Assembly: GCA_012934845.2 (NCBI GenBank)
Contig: WNNJ02000834.1
Coordinates: 1 to 64,000 of the forward strand
Origin: Pomphorhynchus laevis
Lineage: Eukaryota; Acanthocephala; Palaeacanthocephala; Echinorhynchida; Pomphorhynchidae
Length of the DNA: 64,000 nucleotides
Reading direction: 5' to 3'
The notes under the pieces were generated by a model. The model had not been told where the DNA came from, searched no databases, and saw nothing but the letters and a program-made list of their open reading frames with translations. The translations under genes were made by a program, and so were the position numbers. How positions within the stretch are numbered: position 1 is the stretch's first letter; each line of letters begins with the position of its first letter. This document shows, piece after piece, positions 55,328 to 64,000 of this stretch.

Positions 55328-56190
55328 CTACACATTGTTCGACAATATCCGCTTCGTAGTCGACGGAACCCCCCGCGGATGAAGAATACGTATGCCATCA
55401 CATCTAATCTTGATGTCAGTCGTTGGGAACTTATCAATGCTCAGAGGATGGTGCGACAAGAGTTGTGACTTGGCTGCATTGACGACGTAACCGTGCTTTG
55501 GTCCTTCTGTAATTAGTGCATTCCAAACGTTTGTTATGTCATTGAGGCAACCAACAAAGTTGGCGTCGTCAGCGTACCATAATTGGTGTACGTTGGGCGC
55601 AATTTTACGAATTTTGTCTATAAGGGGCAAGGACGCGAGGGAAAAGCAAGGCATCGCAAAGGGGTCGCCTTGGGTAAATCCCTCTTCTGAGAGTAAGCAG
55701 TCGGAACCAAGAGTGAGCGTCGTAGGCTCTTGATATAGGTTATGCATAACGCATGACAGTAACGGACATACAAAGTCGAGGTTGTGGAGGGCGGTATGTC
55801 TGTTTACGGAATTGAAGGCGTTGGTTGCATCTATTGTGAGAGGGCAGTCGTCTGGATTTGCGTTATGTTTTTCGGAGTGAGTGTACCGCTTATTCGGCCC
55901 CACACTTTTGCCCTGCAGCTGTTTGAACTGTTCCCGCGACGTCTTGCATGTCGTCGCGAACAAACATAAGAATCGCTTTACTAATTATTATTCTGGCAGT
56001 GTCGCACACCCCCGATTGGGCGTATTCCCCCACTTTTCTTTTCGAGGGCTATGAGACGGCAACACGTGAATGCTTTCAACGTTTTGGCTGGTACAGATTT
56101 GGTAGTGATGCGAATCGCGAAGCGAGTGAGAGCTTTTGCTAAAGTTTGAGACTGTGAACAAAAACGTGTAAGCATGTTCCGCCAAGATAT
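55328..56190 (-). pseudogene. reverse transcriptase of the TIR-RT element
   Basis: Boxes seen in order: RLIALEKKSGGIRPIG (about 56020-56080), TIDATNAFNSVNRHTAL (motif A type), EEGFTQGDPFAMPCFSLASL (motif B type), QLWYADDANFVG (motif C, about 55560-55600) and GPKHGYVVNAAKSQ. The GGIRPIG and GxTQGDPxAM wording differs from the GVPQGSxLGP of LINEs and from the VPFGL type of LTR and DIRS elements. The reading is broken, and no integrase, recombinase or RNase H is recognised. Confidence 0.7.
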
Positions 56191-56229
56191 CAAATCAAGT
56201 CAAAATGTCATGCACCACCCTTAGTTCGT

Positions 56230-57132
56230 TCACATGCGAAGATGATACAAGTTTCGTCCAAAACATAAAATCTGCTTGCGTGATGCATTATTGAACCAGG
56301 AAATTGTGACGATAACAATATTTCTAATGGTGAAACTTTTGCGGAGGGATGAATATCTTGTAGCTATGATTTTACTTGATCTACCGTGCACTTTTTCGTC
56401 AGGGCTCACGACTGTGGATGATGACTTATCTTCTAGTACTGATGTGAAAGCAGTCTCTTTCCTTGCAGTCATAAGTTTACAATAACGACCAATCCAATCA
56501 GTTTTCTCGAGGGGAACGCGATGAGTTAGTCCCAACTGAAAGTGTTTCGCTTCATAGAACAATGCGTCGTACTTCTTTTTCTCCCATAAAGCTATACGTA
56601 TCTCTAAAGTTTTGCGAATGAGAGACACCTTTGTGGTAGAGACTCGTTGCAGTACGCATTGGGAGAACACCGTGGCCTTTTTTAAGAAGGACGGATCGTG
56701 AATTTCTTCAAATGATGCCTTTACGTATAAATCGGCGAGAACTGCTACAAACGTATGACCGGCGTTGCATTTGGGAAGGGTAAATAGATTTAGTCGCCAT
56801 TGGATGACCACTGGGTATATTTCGTCAATGGTCATCGATGTCACTGTTTGGCTTTCGTAGTGTAAGGGACTAGTTCTGATTCCATCTACGATAGTCGCTG
56901 GCATGTCACCGTTAAGGTCTATATTGTTGGCTATCAGATGCGGAGGAGTTGACAGCTCGTTTGTCACGATGGGTGATTGATTCGAGTCCAGCGTTGATTT
57001 GCGTGAGCAATTAGGGGCTGAACAATTAAAGCATGACTTTTCAGCTTTAGCGCACTTGCATCGTATGCATTTAGCTGCCAATGTGTTGCAGTTGCAGCAT
57101 TTGACGCTGGATGAAGGAACACTCTTCGGCAT
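56230..57132 (-). pseudogene. N-terminal Cys-rich module and linker of the TIR-RT element
   Basis: A 300-residue piece starting MPKSVPSSSVKCCNC. Cysteines at 12, 13, 15, 22, 25, 27, 34, 37 and 42 form a compact zinc-binding-like cluster (KCIRCKCAKAEKSCFNCSAP). A linker with no recognised domain follows. The same cluster can be read near 15370-15480 in copy 1. From memory, clusters of this kind precede unusual RTs in some uncharacterised invertebrate proteins; this is recollection, not a search result. Confidence 0.65.
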
Positions 57133-57289
57133 TCTCCTAGTTATTTATGTGCTGGTTATTTTGTCTAATGATTGTATGAGTTCCCAAGTGTATTGTAAAA
57201 TCCAAGTGTGTTGTAATCCATGTGTTTACTTGATCTGATCAATTGGACTTGTATGTTATTTATTGTAAGTAGTTGTTGTAATAATAACG

Positions 57290-58990
57290 ATTTTATTAAT
57301 ACAAAAACCTAAATAAGGATAGATGTCATAGGTCAAAAATCAAAGTCAGTCAAAAACATAAAAAACTTCACCCTTTTTATGGCCTCATCCAGAGGAATCT
57401 GAGCCCCCAACCGATCCAACACGTCGCATTCTGACTGAACCACCCGAGGTCTTTCACCCGATGAAGAGTCCGATCGGCGCGAACTATGCTGGGTAAACGC
57501 GAGACGAGGAGCTTAAGAAACCTTAGCTTTTGCTATGGGGGACATCCTCTTGAAAAGAAGACTAATCCCGAGATAGCTTAAGTGCCCCAGAGGCACACCT
57601 GGGTTTTCCATTTCAACGAGAGATGCTGGGCCCGTTTCAGAGCCCATCTAGCTTTCTTCAGGATACGTTTGAGTCTATCCAGGTTGGCTTTCGCCGACCA
57701 GTTCATCGTAACGGTGAACCCCAAGTAGTTTTCTCGACTTGTGAAGGTAGGGTGTGGTTCAGAGGCAAATATGGAGGAGAGTTCGGAGATTGCTAGTCTC
57801 TCAAGTTTTTACTTCGTCGCAGGGGAGCCATGAAAGACAACCGCATGCGATTTAGCGGAGTTTAAGACAAAGTTGGACTTGGGCAACTGGTCTTTTAATC
57901 TTAAAAAGAAGCGGCTGATGTCTGAGACTACGTCTTTGCACCTGTGTCCAGTAAACAGGGTTGTGGTGTCATCAGGGTACCCCACTAGACGTTGTTCGCG
58001 TTTAAATATTTTGAATAGATTGATGGATGCAGCAATATATAAGATTAGGAGAAAGGAACCTTGAGGCACACCCGTAATATGGTAGAACTGACGCGCATTA
58101 GGTTCGTCATCATAATAAAATCGCTTGGTCAACAGCAGTATCTCCACACTGTTAACAATTCTCGCAGACAACCCGAAATACCTGAGAGAGCAGATAACAA
58201 AGGAATGGAGATGCGGTCAAATGCAGCGGAAAAATCAAGGAAAACAGCTACAGCTAGCTGATGACTGTTCTCCTGACAAAACGATGCACTTCACCAACTG
58301 ATGAATGGACCGAGCGACCTTTGACAAACCCATGGAAACCAGGTGGAATTAAATTTCGCCAACTCAGATGATCGCGGATTCTACGCGCAAGCGCTTTTTC
58401 GTAGATCAAGACGAGGGAAATTTGAATCGAAATGGGCCGCAGGTCTTTAGGACAAGTGACCGGATTTTTCTTAGGAATAAAAATCCTTCTGCTACTATTG
58501 ATGGCGGCTACATCGGACGGGGTTGCTAATAGCATTGTGACGGCCACCTCCCTTCTTTGATCGGCGGTCAAAAGCTGACAGACACGAGAAAAGAGTGGAG
58601 CGACAGATTTGGAGGTACCCGGGAGAAATTCCCAGGCCTTAAGAATATCTGTGACAGATATATCTCTTAATGGCAAGATTGGTTGTGGTGATTGCGTGGC
58701 TCCATAGTTGTGTTAAGCTAGTGACTCTTCTAAAACTGTATCAAGGTCTATACTACCGATCCAACCCAAAGCCCTATCCCTCTAGCAAACATACTCTCCT
58801 TCTTGAATATCTTCCAAAATGAAGACGGAGAAGGGTTAAAACGAGCAATAATCGCCCTATCCCTACTCAGCTGGAACCAATATCTGGTGCGCCAGTATTC
58901 ATTCGAGAGGGTCTGCCTAGCGGAAGAAGAAAGATTAGGGAGGTTTAGTAGTTTAGCTAGGACCTTGCGTTTTGTCGGAGTGGGATAAAT
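57290..58990 (-). mobile_element. LINE family A copy A5, 5'-truncated
   Basis: Minus strand. The 3' tail is (tta)n-like (57280-57295). RT pieces are at 58676-58254 (KDLRPISIQISLVLIYEKAL, FHGFVKGRSVHSS) and 58171-57809 (RIVNSVEILLLTKRFYYDDE, GVPQGS). The active-site box reads YPDD in this copy. Homology ends near 58990 in the endonuclease-RT linker. It is closer to A3 than to A1/A2, and broken. Confidence 0.85.
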
Positions 58991-59220
58991 GAAAATGTTC
59001 GCAATGCATAAATGAAAATCCTCGCAACGACAACATTACACGCAATGTTGTCGTTGAATAATAATATGATGGCACCTATAAAAATATCAGGAAATTTGTT
59101 CGAAAATTATTCGAAGTTGCGTTGCTTCAAAGGATTCAGCTAGTATGGAAATTTCAAGCAACTTTCCTGTGGGAAAAGACGTTTCTTAGGTAGCTATTGT
59201 CAATGATCATCTCAAGCAGG
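58991..59220. other. spacer between divergent A5 and A6, short hairpin
   Basis: No gene. A perfect 13-bp inverted repeat lies at 59025-59056 (caacgacaacatt / aatgttgtcgttg), beside a twofold ataaatgaaaatnntcgcaa direct repeat (58987-59026). Confidence 0.6.
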
Positions 59221-59227
59221 TTAGTGT

Positions 59228-60356
59228 TTGTTCTCAATAGGACGAAGGAGTCATTCCCTTATCCCGAAGCTAAAAAACGTAATTGTAATTAAACTGTCTC
59301 AGCCACAAGAGCGTCATAAGCTCTTTTCAATATTTTTAAGAGGATTTGGCAAATACTTTCCAAACAGGATTATATTTAATTCAGTCAAAATGTACGACTC
59401 ATCAATTAAAATTTCTTTCACTACCAATGAGTTACCATCTGATTATGTCAGTTTTTTTAATCGTAATTTTAAAGATCTTGGGACTATTGAACACAAGCCT
59501 ATCCTTACAACTATGAAAATCTCGAACTTCCCTCCTCATCTGGAGGAGGACGACCTTCTTGCTCTGAAATCATTATACAAGCTTTCAAATGTACGAACTT
59601 TAAAAGGCAAATCTGGTTTTCCGATTCCAGTGGCTTTCTGTTCGGTAGAATCGGGATACGGTCTTACGTTATGCCAATCTGCCTGCAAACACTTCCTGGG
59701 GTACAATTTACTCTTTTTTATTATTGAAATAGGACAATCTTACCTTCCCTCATTGTAGCGTTTGCCACAACTGTGGGGGTACTAGGGATCTAATTGTTCT
59801 AAAGTTCAAATCTGCGGAGTCTGTTCTCAGAACTCCAGCTGCTCATTACAAAAAGTGGAGAAATGTAGGGCTTCTCCCAAGTGTTCTAATTGTAAAAGAG
59901 ACCACCTTGCCTGGTCCAGAAAGTGTTCCCTCTTCGAAAAATATAGATGGGATTATGTGAGCCCTCCAATTCATACATAAAGACCTTCTGCTGCCTCGAC
60001 AGCTAATCCTGATAACCGTATGTCGGACAGGGATATCATCCACCTATGTGACTCAAATAAAATATCAATTCTATCGCAAATAAAAAACCTTGTTGTTAAT
60101 ATGCTATCTTCACTGTTTTCATCACCTGACACTTCCTTGCCGGTTGCCCTTGTATCGAATAAAAGGAATGAAGCTTCACTTTGCCGGTTGCCCTTGTATC
60201 GAAGAAAATGGATGAACCTTCACTTTCTGTTCCTCCGTTAAAGATCGGGAAGCTGCTACGAAAGGCCTCCCTGGGAAATAAAGACACTACCCGTGAGCAA
60301 GTGCTCGCCCAAGACGGAGTTGGTGGCGGGAAGGGCAACCTTTCCGCCCCCTAGCT
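59228..60356 (+). pseudogene. family A6 ORF1 relic
   Basis: Open at 59228-59758 (IPKLKNVIVIKLSQPQERHK, GKSGFPIPVAFCSVESGYG), the region just before the knuckles. The knuckle region follows in other frames (HNCGG, CSNCKRDHLAWSRKC near 59880-59940). It ends with the Gly-rich stretch before the stop near 60356. The 5' start is missing. Confidence 0.8.
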
Positions 60357-60401
60357 CTGTCTAGAGATGAGGCAATGCCACCCAGCTGACCTAACACAAT
60401 G

Positions 60402-62850
60402 CAGAGTACTCGTGAGCCTTTTTTATTAAATATTCTTCAGTAGAATTCGGGAAGAGCTTCTGCAGTTATACTTCTATCTGGTAGAGATGCAGATGTTATA
60501 GTCCTTCAGGAGACGCGGTCTATCCGTCTCCCCCAGGACATTACTCGATTCATTCTCAAGCATATTTGTTCCCACTATACTTTGTACATAACCCCGCCTC
60601 ACTCCTCTTCATCTCAGTATTTTAACCCTAGTTAAATGCTCCTTAAGATCTTCTCTTCTACTCAACTATTCTTGCCCATCCCTTCCTTGTTTAGTACTTT
60701 TACTCTGTAAGAACGGTAAACGCCTCTGTCTAGCCAATGTCTACATCCGTCCAGGTGATATTCACAAGAACCGTGACCTCCTGGATAGGATTATAGATAG
60801 CGGTTATGACATGGTACTTGGTGATTTCAACGACAAAACTGGTCCTTAGATTAATGCAGCTCTTCGCAGAGCTAGGAACGATTATTTTATTCATAAACCA
60901 CCGTCCCCTACCTTTCATTGCACATCAAGGAATTCACTTCTCGACTTATTACTGATAGATGAGAGGTGGTTGTTGAAACTCCACTGTACGGAACAGTCGC
61001 GACAACATCTGTCCACCTCTCATGACTTGATTCGTTGGCGGATAGAAGAGGGCACGCTGCTTCGAAGGAGATTACACTTTGATCTAATCAGAGTGGCTTT
61101 CTTTCAGGCAGCTATCCAACGCTTTCCCCGAATTGGTAATGAGAGTGGAACCGAATTTAATTCCTACCTCTCTTCGCAAGCTACCGCGATACTTTCGGCT
61201 ACCTACAAAGGTCGTATTTACAGCCCCACTTCGACGAAACTCAAGACCTTAGCATACATGCTCCGTCTTTCCAACCTCTCTGCTTCTGCCAGACAAGTTC
61301 TCTTAAAAGAATATAATAGCACTAGATATAGGTTCCAACTGGGTAAGGAAAGATCAAGCATTGCTTTCCTTAATCCAGCCCAGCCTTCCTTTTGGAAGAT
61401 ATTCAAGAGAGAAGTTTGTCTGTTGGAAGGAAAGAGCATTGGGCTGGATTGGAAAAATAGGTCTTGATAATGTTTTGGAGGAGTCACTATCATTACATAA
61501 TTATGGAGCCACTCAATCACCTCAACCAATCCAGCCTTGGGGAGACTTTAGGAGGAGAGATCTATCTGTCTCAGATATTCTTAACTCTTAGGGACCTCTT
61601 TCGGGTACCTTCAAATCCGTCGCTTCACTCTCTTCTCGTGTCTGTCAGCTTTTGACAGCCGATCAAAGAAGAGAAGTGGCCGTAATAATGCAATTAGTCG
61701 CCCCATCTGATGTGGCCGGCATCAACATTATTAGACGTATATTTCTACCTAAAAATCCGGTTTCATGCCCTAAAGACCTGCGACCCATTTCGATTTAGAA
61801 TTATTTCATGTAGATTTACGAAAAAGCGCTTGCGCGGAAAATCCGCGATCATCTAAGTAAGCGATATTTAATCCCACCCGGCTTCCATAAGTTCGTCAAA
61901 GGTCGCTCGTTCCATTCAGCTGTAGATAAAGTGCATCAGTTTTGTCAGGAGAATAGTCATCAACTTGCTGTGGTTGTTTTCCTTGATTTTTCTGCTGAAT
62001 TTGGCCGCATCTCAATTTCCTTTGTTATTTCTATCCTCAGGTCCATTGAGTTGCCTGCAAGAATTGTTAACAGGGTGGAGATACTGCTGTACACCAAGCG
62101 ATTCTATTATGAAGACGACCCTGATACGCATCAGTTCTACCCTATTATGGGCGTGCCCCAAGGATCACCTCTTTCTCCTATCTTGTTTCTTGCTGCTTCC
62201 ATTGAGCTCTTTAAAATATTCAATCGCGAACAACGTCTAGTTGTATACGCTGATGATACTACAACCCTGTTCTCTGGACGCAAGTGCAGAGACGTAGTCT
62301 CGGACATCAGCCGATTCTTCTTGATATTAAAAGATCAGTTAACCCGGTCCAATCTTATTTTAAACTCCGCCAAATTGCATGTGGTAGTCTTTAATGGCAC
62401 CCCTGCAACAAATCAAAAAACTTAAGAGATTAGCACTCTCTGCCCTCTCATCCATTTTGACTAATCAACCTCTCCCTACCTTCACGAGTCGAATAAACTA
62501 CCTAAGTTTCACCGTTACGGTGAACTGGTCTGCGAAAGTTGACTGCATATACTTAAACGTATCCTGAAGAGAGCTAGATGGGCTCTGAAACGGGCCCAGC
62601 ATCTGTCATTGAAAGGGAAAACCCAGGTGCGCCTCTAGGGCACTTAAGCTATTTCGGGATTAGTCTTATTTTCCAGAGGACGTCCCTAGAGCAAAGACTA
62701 AGGTTTCTCAAGCTCTTCGTATCTCGATTACCCAGCATAGTCCGCCTCGATTGGACTCTCCGGGGTTGAAATACCCCGGGTTGTTTAGTCGGAAGGCGGC
62801 GTGTTGGATTGTCTGGAGAGGTCAGATCCTACTGGAGCTGAGGCCATAAA
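60402..62850 (+). pseudogene. family A6 ORF2 relic, endonuclease/reverse transcriptase
   Basis: The endonuclease start is at about 60402 (MQSTREPFLLNILQ-like), with LQETRSIRLPQDITRF and MVLGDFNDKTG. The piece 60970-61467 covers SHDLIRWRIEEGTLLRRRLH and the linker. The RT at 61931-62425 contains VVFLDFSAEFGRIS, MGVPQGSPLSPILF and VVYADDTTTLFSG. The second D of motif A reads G in this copy. The C-terminal region is readable to about 62770. Several frame breaks are present. Confidence 0.82.
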
Positions 62851-63131
62851 GATGAGGACTTAAAAACAGAAGGATGAAAAAATATTTCTGTCATATTTTG
62901 ATTTTCTTTTCTTAAACTAAAAACTTATTATCCCATGTACTGTTATAAGAAAATCTTTATTTATTTACCTATAAAAATATGCTACAATACCTGAATCATA
63001 TAGCATTCAACTACTGAATTTAAATGTTTAACTCGTAAATATTTATTAATAATTCCGTAAAATATGAATAAGTCTGTACATAAGCGTTATAGGCAAAAAT
63101 AGTACTTAACAGGAATAATATTTCCTATTCT

Positions 63132-63173
63132 ACATTCTAAAAGCTCATTCCGAAGTCTGAGCTTTTAGAATGT
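63132..63173. repeat. perfect 16-bp hairpin
   Basis: acattctaaaagctca at 63132-63147 and tgagcttttagaatgt at 63158-63173 pair perfectly around a 10-nt loop. It is not inside any recognised element. Confidence 0.9.
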
Positions 63174-63280
63174 ATTTTTATCGTTTAATCGAGCATTTAA
63201 AGATAAATGCATAATTTAACATTATTAAAAAAGGCAAAATTGTAAATATTTGATTTAGAATACCTATTTTTCTGTATTGA

Positions 63281-63422
63281 ATTTTGGGAGCAAGATAAAA
63301 AATTTAATTTTCAATATTTCGCTAACTTCTCTTAGCATCACCAAAAAAGGATTTTTTTCTGATGATTCTAACAGAAGTTTGCGAAATATTAAAAATCAAT
63401 TTTTATTTATTTTGTTTCCAAT
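63281..63422. repeat. hairpin with hammerhead-like core
   Basis: Arms of about 60 bp with mismatches. The plus strand at 63359-63386 reads CTGATGA, then ttctaacagaagtttgc, then GAAA: both conserved hammerhead boxes intact around a weak stem. The other arm read on the minus strand has gctaagagaagttagcgaaa. It is the same type as the hairpins at 25411-25610 and 25842-26113. Confidence 0.7.
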
Positions 63423-63720
63423 AAATGTAACATCAATGAAATTAATTAATTTACATGATGAAATCGATGACATTCAAATAATATTTTTATTTAATTTAAA
63501 AAACTGGAAAGGTTTGTCTTTTTTGTTAAAGCAAATAAAGTTTTAATATTTCAGGAGGGTCTGCTGACTGATCCCATAATATATATTGTAGTACTCGAAA
63601 TAACCGTGACAGCTGCTAAAATAATGTAAACTTGTTTGAAAAGATTTTATTATGGATGGCAGAAATGTTGATGCATTGATTCCATTTATCAAAACACGTC
63701 AAAGTCGGAATCAAAATTTA
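63423..63720. other. AT-rich, no gene seen
   Basis: No supported coding region. Confidence 0.4.
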
Positions 63721-63942
63721 TAGAATGCTGGAAACCATAGGAAGAATTGTAGAATTTAATGATACGGAGTAGGGTTCTAAGCCGGGGCGTCGAGGAAGGA
63801 TCCACATTATTTTTGATTTATTAAGATTCAGAGAAAGATTAAGAGAAGAAATATGATTGAAACTTGAGGCAAGACAGTTTGAAACAGAAACACTAAGATC
63901 ATGAATACGATAAGCAAGAGCATGAGCATATATGTGCAATAT
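63721..63942 (-). mobile_element. LINE family B-like RT fragment, divergent (B8)
   Basis: The minus-strand reading YAHALAYRIHDLSVSVSNCL then LNLNKSKIMWILPRRP corresponds to the family B segment just after the active site (YAHAPAHCIHDIGISASNCL, LNPEKSKIMWIL). It is clearly diverged. Confidence 0.65.
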
Positions 63943-63995
63943 GCAGTTATATAGTGCAATAATATTATATAGTGCAATATATAGTGCAATATGCA
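63943..63995. repeat. short tandem repeat (tatatagtgcaat)
   Basis: About three to four copies of a tatatagtgcaat-like unit at the upstream edge of B8, close to the window end. Confidence 0.7.
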
Positions 63996-64000
63996 CATGC

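Larger units (their letters stand above)
54185..57285 (-). mobile_element. TIR-type element encoding an unusual reverse transcriptase, copy 2 (degraded)
   Basis: Same element type as 12795-15805. The left end has aaagggggttaccgcaaatg (54185-54204), a decayed form of the terminal repeat. The right terminal repeat is missing because family A5 sequence begins at about 57290, roughly where it would lie. The protein modules on the minus strand run in order: the Cys-rich N-terminus (57132), a long linker, the RT (about 56190-55330), a WTY-type region (55290-55023) and the Cys/His C-terminal region (55095-54619), ending near 54246. The copy is broken but better preserved than copy 1. The family is uncertain. 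Confidence 0.7.
59221..62968 (+). mobile_element. LINE family A copy A6, nearly full length, inactive
   Basis: Plus strand. It lacks the first part of ORF1 but has the rest in order: ORF1 59228-60360, ORF2 about 60402-62850, and a 3' end near 62968 with a (ttta)n-like tail. It is a separate subfamily from A1/A2 and A3. Frame breaks occur in both ORFs. Confidence 0.88.

Noticed and set aside
1-64000. LTR retrotransposons, endogenous retroviruses or CRISPR arrays
   Set aside because: No paired long terminal repeats, no protease or integrase motif and no spaced short-repeat array were seen anywhere in the window.

Overview
The window is eukaryotic, AT-rich and almost wholly made of transposable elements. 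One intact host gene is visible: a glycogen branching enzyme (GBE1) of animal type on the minus strand at 17955-20024. The branching enzyme, the CR1/L2-like and I/Jockey-like LINEs and the Penelope-like relics together suggest an arthropod, probably an insect. The species cannot be fixed from the sequence.

The LINEs fall into four families, named here A to D. Family A (about 3.8 kb) has a zinc-knuckle ORF1 followed by an endonuclease plus reverse transcriptase ORF2. It is present as A1 (20528-24311, +), A2 (32144-35983, +), A3 (39160-43019, -), A4 (43923-45843, +), A5 (57290-58990, -), A6 (59221-62968, +) and A7 (6174-8582, -). A1, A2 and A3 keep both ends and target-site duplications, and A3 has an uninterrupted 819-codon ORF2. 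Family B is CR1/L2-like and seen at 1-1662, 2815-4155, 4213-5838, 8583-12560, 46257-49213, 49535-49930, 50010-51112, 51805-52740 and 63721-64000, mostly truncated or internally deleted. Family C is a relative of A with two old copies (28240-32129 and 35998-37575, both -). Family D survives as fragments; one of them is split by a family B insertion.

The most unusual content is an element present twice (12795-15805 and 54185-57285). It encodes a cysteine-rich N-terminal module, an unusual reverse transcriptase (GFTQGDP and WYADD boxes) and a Cys/His C-terminal region. The first copy is bounded by 22-bp terminal inverted repeats, and the second keeps a related repeat at one end. Both are old and degraded. 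Reverse transcriptase and terminal inverted repeats are rarely found together, so this is the best candidate for a poorly described system.

A second theme is Penelope-like: RT relics at 26215-27600 and 38222-38830, a GIY-YIG relic at 17070-17440, and several long hairpins (16420-16878, 25411-25610, 25842-26113, 63281-63422). The hairpin arms carry a CTGATGA / stem / GAAA arrangement resembling a hammerhead ribozyme core, as known from Penelope-like element ends. Stretches between these elements are AT-rich with no gene that I can support.
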